Shown: positions 1-9,228 of the stretch, in pieces
Numbering within the stretch: the stretch's first letter is position 1
Layout: each line of letters opens with the position of its first letter
DNA from: Avimonoglobus sp965151315
GTDB taxonomy: Bacteria > Bacillota > Clostridia > UBA1381
Direction: 5' to 3'
Assembly (NCBI GenBank): GCA_965151315.1
Contig: CBCTZG010000003.1
Location: 12,782 to 76,781, forward strand
DNA: 64,000 nt
Notes under the pieces: model-generated
Told to the model about the DNA's origin: nothing
What the model saw: only the letters and a program-made list of their open reading frames with translations
Databases searched by the model: none
Program-made: the position numbers and the translations under genes

Positions 1-3000
1 ACTCTGCCGTCGGTTTGTAATACCGTACTTTGATTTGCCTTTTTGCATACAATGGTGTATCAAGCAATTCATAGGTAAACTGTTCAATATATTTATCGGG
101 TATCCAAGTAGAGCCGAGTTTAACGGAAATCTCTGCCGCAGTCAAGTCTTTAGGCTGTACAGCTGTTAATGCTTCAACATTAACTTTGTATCTTTCGTCA
201 GTCTGTGCAATAAGCTGTGCTGTTCGTAATTTCTGCCGCACATTTCCCGATAAGTATTCGTCTGCTGTGAGATATTTATTATATAAATCGCTTCCCTCAA
301 TATACTGAGAATTTAGAAATATAACGTTTTTTAGGTCTGCAACGATTTCATCTTCGGTTTTCCCTGTAAGGGACATCATAAATTCCATATCAACCTTTGC
401 CTTTTCGGCGAGAGATACAGCAAGAGCCTCCGATGCAGTATCTACTTTGGATATTTCTTTTTTTGCACCGATAGTCCGCTTTGTGAAAATATCGGCTTTT
501 CGCTCCAACTCTCCGTTTTCGCCTATAACTTCAAGAGAGCAGAGGAGGAAGTAACTGCTGTCCTCTGAAAACGCAAGTGAGTTACCACGAGAGTTTATCA
601 ATCCGTATTTCTTTGTAAAAGAGTCATACAGTCTGTTGAGTTTCTCCTGCTGTGCCTTAATATCATCATCGGGATAATCTTCAGACTGATACTCGATAAG
701 CTGACGGACACAATCCCGTATTTCAATCAAGCCTTTAATACGATTTTCAGCAGTGGAGTTTAACTCTACCTTGTGCATAACGCTGTTTTCACGAAAATAT
801 ATATCTCCGTCAACTACGCAAAAACTAAAATTCCTAACATTCGGGTCTGCCGGTATAGAGAAGTCCTCATCGTTGGAAATATCGTCAAATTCATATTCCG
901 TGATTTGAGCGTGTATATTTTGGATTGCTCCGTCAAGCTGCTGGGCAAGGTCGACATCTTCATACGGTTTGCAAGTAATTGATTTGCCATACTGAGAGCT
1001 TTCCTCCGTCATTTCACCGAGTACCATTTCGGGATTGTCAATAAAATATTGATTTACGGTCAATCCGTTTTCGTCTTTCCCCACATTAACCCATTCCGGC
1101 ATAATATCAGTCATTCTGTCCCTTTTTTGCAGGAAGATAATATCTGCTGTCACCTGTGTATTTGCATTTTTCAGAAAAGCATCGTTCGGAAGTCTTATTG
1201 CTCCCAACAAGTCTGCTCTTTGAGCAATATATTTTCGTACAGACGGATTTTTCTTGTCCATTGTACCCATAGATGTAATAAATGCTACAATACCGCCGGG
1301 GCGTACCTTATCCAAGGTTTTGGCAAAGAAATAGTCGTGTATGAAAAAGTTATGCTTATTGTATTTTTTATCAGCTAATTTATAGTTTCCAAAGGGCACA
1401 TTGCCGACAGCGACATCAAAGAAGCTGTCCGGCAGTGATGTGTTTTCATAGCCTTGTATTGCTACGGAGTTCTTTTGATATAGCTGCTGTGCAATTCTGC
1501 CTGTTAAGCTGTCAAGCTCGATACCGTACATCTTGCTCTCGCTCATACTGTCGGGCAAAAGCCCCATAAAGTTACCGATACCGCACGATGGCTCCAATAT
1601 ATTACCCTGTTTAAACCCCATATTTTCAAGTGCCTTATACATAGCCTTGATTACGGTGGGAGAGGTATAATGTGCGTTAAGTGTTGACGCACGTGCCTGC
1701 TCATATTCTTCGGGTGAAAGTGCAGCATATAACTCCTGAAACTCTTTTGACCAATTATCCTTTGTTTCATCGAATGCTTCGGATAAGCCGCCCCAACCGA
1801 CATAACGGGATAGTATTTCCTGTTCTTCGGGTGTTGCAAGACGATTATCAAACTCACATTCCTTTAATACACGGATTGCTTCCATATTATTTCGGAATTT
1901 CTCTTTCTGCCCTCCGTATCCAAGCTCATCATCGGTAATAACGAAGTTGTTTCTTTCCGACATAGGAATTTCAGGATAGACTACATTGTTTTTTACCTGT
2001 GTGGGAGCAGTTCTCGCAATATCCGGCTTTAACGGCTTGTCTTTATCCGGTTGTTCGGTATCTGTTTTTTCTATGGTATCTGCTTTTTCCTGCTGCTTTA
2101 CTGCAAGTCTGAGCCATTCAAGGCTTTCACTTCTGAATATGGGAAAGCCCGCCCCGCTTTGGAAAGTAATATCCTTTAAGCTGACAGTGTTAAAGACATT
2201 ATTAATACTGTCAACAACAAATTTGCGGTTATCAATATCAAACTCCATACCGATATATTGAGAAAAGTCCTCCGATTGCTCCTGCGGTTGCTGCTCCTCC
2301 TGTTCTTCTTTTTCTTCTTGTTCTTCCATAACAGCATCATATAGACTAATATCATCTTCGGTTAGATTTTCTGTTTCGCTGTAATCCCGCAGCAGTTCAA
2401 CCTTGTCGATTACTTGATTCTTCTCGTCAGCTGTCATTTTTGACAGCTCAGCGGAGTAATCAAGATTTACAGTATATCCGTTACTTTCCAACTCCCGTAT
2501 CTTTTTTTCAAGTGTAAATGACGGGAAACCGACCATAGGTATATCTTCACCGTTTTGATGCCTGTTCATGACCGTAAGCTGCAAAATATTTGCTGCTGCC
2601 GCAGCATCGTTGCCTGTAATTTCATAGAAATCTCCCATTTTCGTTAGGGTTATGCTCTTAATCTCTGCAAGTTCATTTTTAAGTTCATAGGCTCCGTTTC
2701 GGTCATATACGCTTGTAGCTGCACCTTGTATTTTTTCAAGACAACTTATAAGCTGCTTACGCTTCTCACTGTCTTTTAAACAGTCCGCTATATAAAGTTC
2801 ATTAGAGTTTAACATTTCCGAGATGCCAAAATCCGCAAAGAAATCACGCTCATAGTTATCTATCGTTTCTATGAAATAGAATACTCTTTTAGGCAGTGTG
2901 GATTTTCTTTCATCATCGGATAGCTTCGATTGGCTGCTGATAAATTCAGTCCTCTCGTTGTGTATCCGCTTTTTTTCCTCCTCCTGATGTTTTTCGGAAA

Positions 3001-5275
3001 GATATGTGGGATATCCCTCATTCTTTTCTCTTTCTGTCAAGTATGTTCCGGATTTGATAAGACTGTCTATTCTCTTTACTGCCTCAGTCCATTTCATAGT
3101 AACCTTTGCAAATGGTGACAATATATCACCACGGCTTATGGTTAAACCTTTCCCGTCGTGATTGAAACTGTACGGGGTATTTGCATAACCGCCCCAGCCG
3201 TACTCATTCTTCAAAAAATCAATACGCTCTTTAGGATTGTTATGCTCGGAAAAATATCGGTAAATACGATATTTGCTGTCTTGAAAACCGGAGCCTCCCT
3301 TTAATATACTGTTAATTTCATCGTCTGTTATAAATCGCTGTGGTGATGTAACCGATATATTTGAGGTATATTCTTTTCGGGACAGCTTCAAATCCTCGAT
3401 AAGCGGAAGTATTTCCGATGGTGTGTACCACCGAAAACGTATAACATCTTTATTATGTTGGTATGAATTGTTTAAGAGCTGTGCCAAATTAAATAAATGA
3501 TTTAATCCTCCTGTTGTTTCGAGTGCTTGCTGTATCTTTACTACACTGTCATCAAAACCTCCGTTGAATATATCATCATTGAACAGTTCTTTTAATTCGT
3601 GATATTCATCAGCGTTGATGTTGCGTACCATTTCCTTATATGCGTATGCTGCACGGTGTATTTCAAATTCGTGCATTTTATCAAGGACTTCCTGCGGCGC
3701 ATACCTACCAAGGTCAAGTAGCTCATCAATGCGTTTTGCTGCCTGTTCCCAAGATAGTGTTTCATCTGTGCTTATTGCCGATTTCCCTTGTGTTATGCTG
3801 ATACCATTATCATTCCACCAAGCGGAAATGTTAACGTCGTTAAATATAAAACCTTTGCCGCCGGTTTTATACTCTGTTTTTAAAAATTCGGCTTTATCGG
3901 CAAGGGACCTGTTTTTACTAAACTCCACACAAATTTTAAGTATGCTGTCTTTGCTGTTACTTCCGCCGGCAAGTACCTCATCGATAATTTGCTGTGATAC
4001 AGAAAAAACAGAGCCGAATGTTAATTGCTCTGCTTCTCTGATAATATCCTGTTGTTCCTCAACAAGGGGAAAAAGACTTAATTGAACACCAACTGTTCGA
4101 GGACTGTTTCCTCTGCTGAATGGGTAAGATTGTTCATCAGCCCCGTCCATTCCATCGGATCTGTCGCTTTCAGTTCTTCGTTCACGCCCTCTGTCTGTGC
4201 CATCTTCTTTACCATCTGTTCTATCTGTTCCTTCGCCGTTCGGTCTATCTCCGTCAGATGCTCGTGCAATTTCCCTGTCAGGAGCAGTGTTGTATATATG
4301 CTGCTGCGGTTCTGCTTGAGGAATGTTTCTCTCATTCTCCCGTATTTGCCCACCGGCTCGTTCTCCTCCGGAAGCTTCAAGTCGGGTATCAGATAATCGC
4401 CCTCTTGTTTGTAAGTTATCATTTCTGTCATTGTTATCCGTCCTTTCATCGACAGTTTTGTTTTCGTCTGTATCTACATTGTACTCCGAATTTTTATTTT
4501 CCGCAAAAAATTTCTCCGTATTTCTGTTTTTCTTTATTTCGGCACGGATAGTATATGCAATTTCTCTGAGCGCCTGTTCGGATATACTGCTAACAGCATT
4601 ACCCAAAAGATTTAATGTTGACGGAGTATTAAAATTCATTATATATGGAAAATCTTCACGCTCAAAATATTCTGAGCCGTTATATCCCAAACGCTCAAAT
4701 ATCATATATGCAATGGAGTTTTCTGCCGTTTGCTGAAATTCCACATCAATATTGACTGCGTCCAATCCCTCTAAAAAGCTATCCGCTTTTGCATATTTAA
4801 GCTCGGCAAGATAATCTGATTTATTATCCTCAACGGCATTATGAGCGGCACTCATAACCGCTTCTTCAACTGTTTCCTTATCTGACAACTCGCCGAAAGT
4901 GTTTTCAAGCGTTTCAATTACGGCTTCTTTATATATTTCCCGAAATTCCCACAGTGAAACCTCATTTCCGTAAAAGCTGTTTGTGTCGCTTATATCAAAT
5001 ACATAGTCAATATATGTTCGTCCGTCTTTACTGTGAGGAAGGGCAATACCTTTTGCACCTCGGTTTATCCAGCGGTGCAGCTTATTGTTCCAAACATCCA
5101 AGCTTGCACACGCTCGTGCATCGGGGCGCTGTGCGTATATCATAAGCTGGTCGGGGAACGGATATTTATATTGCCAAGCGGCAGAATGTAAAAAAGCCGT
5201 CCAATTCTCATAATCGGACAGCTTCTTATATGTACTGCTTGACAACTCTGAAATGAGTTGTAATCTTGTAGCCAT
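1..5275 (-). CDS. ICE-borne DNA N6-adenine methylase / SNF2-helicase-type giant protein, C-terminus beyond window
   Basis: Reads leftward from an ATG at 5275 and is still open at position 1 (over 1,750 codons), so the C-terminal part, where this family carries the SNF2 helicase, is outside the window. Visible in order: an unassigned N-terminal domain (about 1-270); a low-complexity Arg/Gly/Asp-rich linker (about 280-400) that overlaps tnpV in another frame; a region with a GWGGY motif near 690; a segment like MutS domain I with GDFYE near 880; a Glu/Gln-rich stretch near 990; YVGWGGL near 1160; methylase motif I (EPSCGIGNFMG) near 1228 and motif IV (NVPFGNY) near 1290. Proteins of this design are known from Firmicutes conjugative elements, where a role in protecting or processing transferred DNA is presumed. 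AGGAGG lies 12 nt before the ATG, a rather long spacing. AT-rich compared with the chromosome to the right. Confidence 0.85.
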   Translation of the reverse strand, partial: MATRLQLISELSSSTYKKLSDYENWTAFLHSAAWQYKYPFPDQLMIYAQRPDARACASLDVWNNKLHRWINRGAKGIALPHSKDGRTYIDYVFDISDTNSFYGNEVSLWEFREIYKEAVIETLENTFGELSDKETVEEAVMSAAHNAVEDNKSDYLAELKYAKADSFLEGLDAVNIDVEFQQTAENSIAYMIFERLGYNGSEYFEREDFPYIMNFNTPSTLNLLGNAVSSISEQALREIAYTIRAEIKKNRNTEKFFAENKNSEYNVDTDENKTVDERTDNNDRNDNLQTRGRLSDTRLEASGGERAGGQIRENERNIPQAEPQQHIYNTAPDREIARASDGDRPNGEGTDRTDGKEDGTDRGRERRTESDRSDGMDGADEQSYPFSRGNSPRTVGVQLSLFPLVEEQQDIIREAEQLTFGSVFSVSQQIIDEVLAGGSNSKDSILKICVEFSKNRSLADKAEFLKTEYKTGGKGFIFNDVNISAWWNDNGISITQGKSAISTDETLSWEQAAKRIDELLDLGRYAPQEVLDKMHEFEIHRAAYAYKEMVRNINADEYHELKELFNDDIFNGGFDDSVVKIQQALETTGGLNHLFNLAQLLNNSYQHNKDVIRFRWYTPSEILPLIEDLKLSRKEYTSNISVTSPQRFITDDEINSILKGGSGFQDSKYRIYRYFSEHNNPKERIDFLKNEYGWGGYANTPYSFNHDGKGLTISRGDILSPFAKVTMKWTEAVKRIDSLIKSGTYLTEREKNEGYPTYLSEKHQEEEKKRIHNERTEFISSQSKLSDDERKSTLPKRVFYFIETIDNYERDFFADFGISEMLNSNELYIADCLKDSEKRKQLISCLEKIQGAATSVYDRNGAYELKNELAEIKSITLTKMGDFYEITGNDAAAAANILQLTVMNRHQNGEDIPMVGFPSFTLEKKIRELESNGYTVNLDYSAELSKMTADEKNQVIDKVELLRDYSETENLTEDDISLYDAVMEEQEEKEEQEEQQPQEQSEDFSQYIGMEFDIDNRKFVVDSINNVFNTVSLKDITFQSGAGFPIFRSESLEWLRLAVKQQEKADTIEKTDTEQPDKDKPLKPDIARTAPTQVKNNVVYPEIPMSERNNFVITDDELGYGGQKEKFRNNMEAIRVLKECEFDNRLATPEEQEILSRYVGWGGLSEAFDETKDNWSKEFQELYAALSPEEYEQARASTLNAHYTSPTVIKAMYKALENMGFKQGNILEPSCGIGNFMGLLPDSMSESKMYGIELDSLTGRIAQQLYQKNSVAIQGYENTSLPDSFFDVAVGNVPFGNYKLADKKYNKHNFFIHDYFFAKTLDKVRPGGIVAFITSMGTMDKKNPSVRKYIAQRADLLGAIRLPNDAFLKNANTQVTADIIFLQKRDRMTDIMPEWVNVGKDENGLTVNQYFIDNPEMVLGEMTEESSQYGKSITCKPYEDVDLAQQLDGAIQNIHAQITEYEFDDISNDEDFSIPADPNVRNFSFCVVDGDIYFRENSVMHKVELNSTAENRIKGLIEIRDCVRQLIEYQSEDYPDDDIKAQQEKLNRLYDSFTKKYGLINSRGNSLAFSEDSSYFLLCSLEVIGENGELERKADIFTKRTIGAKKEISKVDTASEALAVSLAEKAKVDMEFMMSLTGKTEDEIVADLKNVIFLNSQYIEGSDLYNKYLTADEYLSGNVRQKLRTAQLIAQTDERYKVNVEALTAVQPKDLTAAEISVKLGSTWIPDKYIEQFTYELLDTPLYAKRQIKVRYYKPTAE
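4078..4431 (-). CDS. tnpV: TnpV family protein, nested out of frame inside the methylase/helicase gene
   Basis: A 117-aa protein in a different frame of the same strand, lying wholly inside the larger gene, which stays open across it. Its sequence matches the TnpV family first seen in Tn4451-type transposons: an early YKQEGDYLIPDL motif, KYGRMR, LLLTGKLHEHL, then a helical region and a C-terminal EWTGLMNNLTHSAEE block. Length equals the family norm (about 115-120 aa). I chose the ATG at 4431 over the ATG at 4449 because AAAGGA stands 9 nt before it and family members begin near this point. The stretch is richer in G and C than its surroundings, which suggests a captured cassette. The function of TnpV is unknown. 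Expression is inferred, not shown. Confidence 0.75.
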   Translation of the reverse strand: MTEMITYKQEGDYLIPDLKLPEENEPVGKYGRMRETFLKQNRSSIYTTLLLTGKLHEHLTEIDRTAKEQIEQMVKKMAQTEGVNEELKATDPMEWTGLMNNLTHSAEETVLEQLVFN

Positions 5276-5296
5276 TTATTCAGTTTTCCTCCTTTT

Positions 5297-5677
5297 CTAA
5301 CGGATATGCTCAGCCTTGCGTTCCGCTCTCATTTTCTGTGCGGCATATATGCCTTGCTCCACAGATGTTATCTCACCGCTTTCAAGTTTTCTTATAAACT
5401 CGGTCTGATGTTTCGTATTCAGACAATAGATGTTTCTGCATAATCTCTGAACGCTGCCGAGAGTATCTTTATTTGTATCAATAATATCGCAAAGCATTCT
5501 GCCTATGTCATCATTGGGTATTAGATGAACCTGAAGTGTAAGGGGATTGTTTAACGGTATCATACTCGGCGGCATAAGCACTCCCGTACTTTGCAGATTT
5601 GAACGAAGTTCACTGTCACGGCAGGTCAAATCCGCCATAAGGCTGTTTGTTAAAAATTTTATGCTTGCTGTAATCAT
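5297..5677 (-). CDS. hypothetical ICE protein, 126 aa
   Basis: Reads leftward directly upstream of the giant methylase/helicase gene, 21 nt before its start, and is probably co-transcribed with it. I do not recognise a family. The protein is mainly helical in appearance, with no membrane segment and no signal peptide. The C-terminal third (SGEITSVEQGIYAAQKMRAERK) is charged and basic. AGGAG lies 12 nt before the ATG at 5677. A role in element maintenance or transfer is suggested by context only. Confidence 0.6.
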   Translation of the reverse strand: MITASIKFLTNSLMADLTCRDSELRSNLQSTGVLMPPSMIPLNNPLTLQVHLIPNDDIGRMLCDIIDTNKDTLGSVQRLCRNIYCLNTKHQTEFIRKLESGEITSVEQGIYAAQKMRAERKAEHIR

Positions 5678-5727
5678 TTTTTAATCACACTCCTGTTTCT
5701 TTATGACTTTATTATACAGCATAGCTG

Positions 5728-6768
5728 CTATCTTTCCAAATTTTTATCCTTGCGTACCTTTTCGGGAGTAATTCCGGCTGCCTGTTTCAATGCTTTCATT
5801 GTTTTGGCGTTACAGTTTTCAAAATCTGCTTTACGCCTTATAAAGCTGTCAAGATTACCCTTAAATTCCGGAGTGTTAATATCTATAAGATACTGCGTAC
5901 ACCCACTGTCAAGGTGTGAAAAGAAGTCTTTAAAATTATTTTCTTTCTGTGCAGCTTCCTTTATAAGGTCAAATGAAATGTCGTTATATACAAGCTGTCC
6001 TCCTGTATCTGCATCGGGATTGTAGTAAACTTCCGTAACGCCGTTTTCGCCAACAAAAAATTTATCTCTGCTTATGTCGGTATGATGTTTCTCTATAAAC
6101 TGCAAATTTATATATGTTCCGAGCAGCTCCCGGTTATATGCGTAACAGTACACATTATATTGTCCTTGCCGTGGGTCACATCGAAGATAATACACATTGT
6201 TATCCGTATTTACTTTGTATCCAAACACATTATCATCCGATACCAAATGCTCGGTGTCAGCGGATGCAAGGCGCATTTGGGCACGACTTTTCAATATTGG
6301 AGTATCAGCCTGAAAACGGAAATAATTTATTATATTATCAAGCTCACGGCTGAAATCATTTGTTTTGTATTTTTTATAATTTTCTCTGGATTCAATCATC
6401 GCCGAGGACTGAAAACGCTCATCAATCGAATTATCAAAGTATCCTCTTATATAACAGATACAACCACGGTTTTGCTCTTTATCCTTTGGTGCAAAGGTAA
6501 ACTCAAATTCCTCTTGCGATATACGCTCCAACTTAAAATCCGGGGTGTCTTTCGGACAATATATGTTCCCGCCACGCTCCATAAGCTCTGCAAACTGACA
6601 TATATGAAAAACATTATATCCTATTTGGGTATGATAGTCATCAATGTATTTGCATTTTCTGTCCGTAACAGCTCCGTCCCTTGTCTTAACGGTAATATAT
6701 CCGCCATCGGGTATTCTGAACAGCTCATTATAACTGCTGTCTATAAATCTTATTTCTTTGTTTTCCAT
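5728..6768 (-). CDS. hypothetical ICE accessory protein, 346 aa (LPD-type N-terminus)
   Basis: The first ~70 residues carry a pattern (LFRIPDGG, then YIDDYHTQIGYNVFHICQFAELMER) that resembles the 'large polyvalent protein associated' domains found as modules in giant ICE and phage proteins. I think of LPD28 but cannot verify it. The remainder is unassigned. There is no signal peptide or membrane segment. The start codon overlaps the stop of the upstream gene (TAATG at 6766-6770), so translation is probably coupled. AGGAG precedes the ATG by 11 nt. It lies in the same leftward ICE operon. Confidence 0.6.
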   Translation of the reverse strand: MENKEIRFIDSSYNELFRIPDGGYITVKTRDGAVTDRKCKYIDDYHTQIGYNVFHICQFAELMERGGNIYCPKDTPDFKLERISQEEFEFTFAPKDKEQNRGCICYIRGYFDNSIDERFQSSAMIESRENYKKYKTNDFSRELDNIINYFRFQADTPILKSRAQMRLASADTEHLVSDDNVFGYKVNTDNNVYYLRCDPRQGQYNVYCYAYNRELLGTYINLQFIEKHHTDISRDKFFVGENGVTEVYYNPDADTGGQLVYNDISFDLIKEAAQKENNFKDFFSHLDSGCTQYLIDINTPEFKGNLDSFIRRKADFENCNAKTMKALKQAAGITPEKVRKDKNLER

Positions 6769-7673
6769 TATCGTTCCATCTCCTTATTTGCCTTTGTTTT
6801 ATTCAATTCTTTTTCATCGAATGCGGCATAACCGCCTTTGTATTCAAACAGTTCGTGTTCGCCGGGAATATACTTTTTACCGTTTTCAATACATTTGAAT
6901 ACATCACAGTGAACATCTCTTGCAGCCTTGTAAAAATCATTATGCGTATAATCAATTTTTCCTTGACCGAAGATTTCATTGTAGTTCTTGCTCCATATTG
7001 ACAAGGTCTTATCTGTTGAAATATGCTTCCCAACAGCAAAAGCATAAGGCGTATGTTTAACTATTCCGACAGGGATGAAGTGATAACCGCCGTATTCAAA
7101 GGTAATATCCTTGTTTAGCTCTTGTTGATAATCAAGCTTTTCTTTAAGCCAGTCGGGATAATATATGCTTTTTAAAATTCCTTGAACATCCTGTCTTTCA
7201 AAACGTGTGCTTTTATCATCCCAAAAGCAGTCACAAAAGACAGCACTGCCACGGGCATTTGCGTATGAGCCGTTACCGCCTTTACATCTTACTATCTGAT
7301 GAGCCTGTGTTCTGTATTCCGGTCTGAGTACATCTGCTTTTATTACAATAATCTGTCCCTCCAAGTCTTTACCGTTTATGCTATCGCACATATCGGGAGT
7401 TATAATGCCTTGCTGGATATTTATTTCAGATGCTTTCAGCTTTTCAATCTGTTCCTTGAGCCTATCCGAATATATTTCTGCTATATCTATGTAGCTGTCG
7501 CTGACAAGAGCATTGTCGTATCTTTCAAAAAGCTCGTTTCGCTCACAATCCGCAACCATATAATACATACCATCAGCATTATTCATATCGATACCGATTA
7601 CGATTTCTTTATCACCGATATGCATCGAGTTTATAATCTCGTAATTTTCAACTTTTCTTATTTCTTCATTCAA
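6768..7673 (-). CDS. hypothetical ICE protein, 301 aa, sharing a module with the 87-aa neighbour
   Basis: Soluble protein of unknown function. The start is a TTG at 7673, supported by GAGGT 7 nt upstream. The N-terminal ~65 residues (YEIINSMHIGDKEIVIGI at the beginning) resemble the N-terminus of the 87-aa protein encoded at 7908-8171 (YIITNSITVGNTEIVLGV), so the two appear to share a small domain repeated within the element. The middle contains GNGSYANARGSAVFCDCFWDD, the C-terminus FEYKGGYAAFDEKE. The stop codon overlaps the start of the 346-aa gene. Confidence 0.6.
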   Translation of the reverse strand: MNEEIRKVENYEIINSMHIGDKEIVIGIDMNNADGMYYMVADCERNELFERYDNALVSDSYIDIAEIYSDRLKEQIEKLKASEINIQQGIITPDMCDSINGKDLEGQIIVIKADVLRPEYRTQAHQIVRCKGGNGSYANARGSAVFCDCFWDDKSTRFERQDVQGILKSIYYPDWLKEKLDYQQELNKDITFEYGGYHFIPVGIVKHTPYAFAVGKHISTDKTLSIWSKNYNEIFGQGKIDYTHNDFYKAARDVHCDVFKCIENGKKYIPGEHELFEYKGGYAAFDEKELNKTKANKEMER

Positions 7674-7705
7674 TGAAATTACCTCGCTTTTACAAAATGT
7701 GTTTT

Positions 7706-7903
7706 CTATTCAGCATCATCATAATGTTCAATCTCTCTCAAACGGATAATGCTTATAATGTCATAACCGTGATGATTGGCAAGCTCTTTTAGCTTTTGTA
7801 TAAGCTCACGCCGTTCCTGTTTTTTTACGCTCCGAAGTGCTCTGTATGCGGTAATATCCTTACAGCCGCTTGAATTATACCGCTCATCATTGTTATATAT
7901 CAT
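7706..7903 (-). CDS. small hypothetical ICE protein, 65 aa
   Basis: A small, basic, probably helical protein (KKQERRELIQKLKELANHHGYD in the middle). The ATG at 7903 has AGAGGT 7 nt upstream and is preferred over upstream ATGs that would run into the previous gene. It begins 4 nt after the 87-aa gene ends. No family recognised. Confidence 0.55.
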   Translation of the reverse strand: MIYNNDERYNSSGCKDITAYRALRSVKKQERRELIQKLKELANHHGYDIISIIRLREIEHYDDAE

Positions 7904-7907
7904 TGTA

Positions 7908-8171
7908 TTACCTCTCTTTCTCGTCATAAGTCTTATGTCGGTGTTTATGCTGCTCAATAGTTCGTACCTCTGCAAGCCCACGTTTTAAGAAATCCTTTTG
8001 TGCGGATAATAAGTCGCTGTAGTAATGTCCCCAATAATAATAGTCCTTGTCCCTGCAAAGCCAAGTAACAAAACTGTCGGGATTTTCAGTATGAACACCA
8101 AGCACAATTTCAGTATTTCCAACAGTAATTGAGTTTGTTATAATATATCCTGCGTTTGTTCTCCAATCCAT
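7908..8171 (-). CDS. small hypothetical ICE protein, 87 aa
   Basis: The ATG at 8171 follows GGAGGT by 5 nt, a strong ribosome binding site; an upstream in-frame ATG lacks one. The protein resembles the N-terminus of the 301-aa ICE protein (shared pattern Y-x-I-x-NS then G-x-x-EIV-x-G), followed by VTWLCRDKDYYYWGHYYSD. I recall similar short proteins in clostridial conjugative transposons but no function is established. It lies between two other small genes of the same leftward operon. Confidence 0.6.
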   Translation of the reverse strand: MDWRTNAGYIITNSITVGNTEIVLGVHTENPDSFVTWLCRDKDYYYWGHYYSDLLSAQKDFLKRGLAEVRTIEQHKHRHKTYDEKER

Positions 8172-8199
8172 TGTTACCTCCATAAAAAAAGACAGCCGA

Positions 8200-8331
8200 T
8201 TATTCGCTGTCAGTATTGTCTGTATTAAGCTGTTCAAGTTCCCTGTCTTCTTTGCCTGCGGCTATGCAGCAGCAAATTATTGCTACTCCAAATGCTGTGC
8301 CGAGCGTGAAAGCTATAAATAATTTTAACAT
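8200..8331 (-). CDS. DUF3789-like single-span membrane microprotein, 43 aa
   Basis: Too short for most gene finders. ATG at 8331 with AGGAGG 7 nt upstream; stop at 8200-8202. One N-terminal hydrophobic helix (LFIAFTLGTAFGVAIICCCI) is followed by a short charged tail (GKEDRELEQLNTDNTDSE). This layout, and the position between parB and other small ICE genes, match the DUF3789 family of conjugative elements as I remember it. It is probably anchored in the cytoplasmic membrane; role unknown. Confidence 0.7.
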   Translation of the reverse strand: MLKLFIAFTLGTAFGVAIICCCIAAGKEDRELEQLNTDNTDSE

Positions 8332-8346
8332 TATAAAGTCCTCCTG

Positions 8347-9228
8347 TTACCTTTCCGGCTGATTTTTCTTTCTCATCTGCTGCCTGTGCCACTGCTCCAA
8401 AAGCCGCATTACGGTATCTTCAATTTGTCTTCTTGTGTAGTTATTCGGAAAATACCGCTTAATTTTATCTTCCTCCAAGATAATCTTTATCTTTTCCGGT
8501 TTCTGCTCCTGCATTATCGACTCAATAACAGCAGTGTTCAGCTTGCCCTCCTGAGAAAATCTGCGTATCTTCCGTGACTGTTCAATAGATGGAGCGGCTT
8601 CTTCGGCTTCGATTGACTCAAATACCTCTGCCTGTTCCTTTGAGCCGAGATACGATAATTCAACAGCAGCATTAAATGCAATTTGCTTGTTATCGACCAT
8701 TTCAAGAATTGGGTCTATGAGGTTGGTCAGACGGATATATCGTTGTATTTGTTTTACGCTGTCACCGCTAATTTCGGATAATTCCTCATTACTACGAGTT
8801 CCCTTTAACTTCGGGTCAATTTGGCTCGAAGTTAAGTCTGTCCGTTTCCCCTGACGTTTTAATGCTTCTAATTTCATCTGATAAGCAAAGGCTTTTTCAG
8901 ATGGGAGTATATCTTCACGGTGAAGATTGCTGTCAACAAGAAGTATGATAGCCGCATCATCGTCAAGGTCTTTAACTATAACAGGGATTTCTTTAATTTC
9001 TGCCAATTCACAGGCTTTAAGTCTGCGCTGCCCGGATAACAGTTCCACACCGCCTTCGGGATGAGGTCTTGCGATTGCCGGAACCAATACGCCGTTTTCC
9101 TTTATGCTTTCAACAAGCTCAGCCATATTTTCATCAAAACGCACCTTAAAAGGAGCGTCCTCATACAACTTGATTTCACTGAGCGGCAATATCTGTATTT
9201 CCTCTGAGTTTATTTCTTTCTTTGCCAT
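8347..9228 (-). CDS. ParB/Spo0J-like partition protein of the ICE
   Basis: 293 aa. The N-terminal ParB/sulfiredoxin-like domain has the family signature: FDENMAELVESIKENG, then LLSGQRRLKACELA and NLHREDILPSEKAFAY, followed by a helix-turn-helix region around residues 150-180 (SGDSVKQIQRYIRL). Chromosomal ParB proteins bind parS and hydrolyse CTP; copies on integrative elements are thought to stabilise the excised circle or regulate element genes. No ParA partner is visible in the window. The start at 9228 overlaps the end of the preceding 82-aa gene by about 53 nt, which points to coupled translation. Confidence 0.88.
   Translation of the reverse strand: MAKKEINSEEIQILPLSEIKLYEDAPFKVRFDENMAELVESIKENGVLVPAIARPHPEGGVELLSGQRRLKACELAEIKEIPVIVKDLDDDAAIILLVDSNLHREDILPSEKAFAYQMKLEALKRQGKRTDLTSSQIDPKLKGTRSNEELSEISGDSVKQIQRYIRLTNLIDPILEMVDNKQIAFNAAVELSYLGSKEQAEVFESIEAEEAAPSIEQSRKIRRFSQEGKLNTAVIESIMQEQKPEKIKIILEEDKIKRYFPNNYTRRQIEDTVMRLLEQWHRQQMRKKNQPER

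Noticed and set aside
4078..4431. tnpV as proof of a Tn4451-type serine recombinase element
   Set aside because: No TnpX-like recombinase is in the window; TnpV alone does not define the element type.
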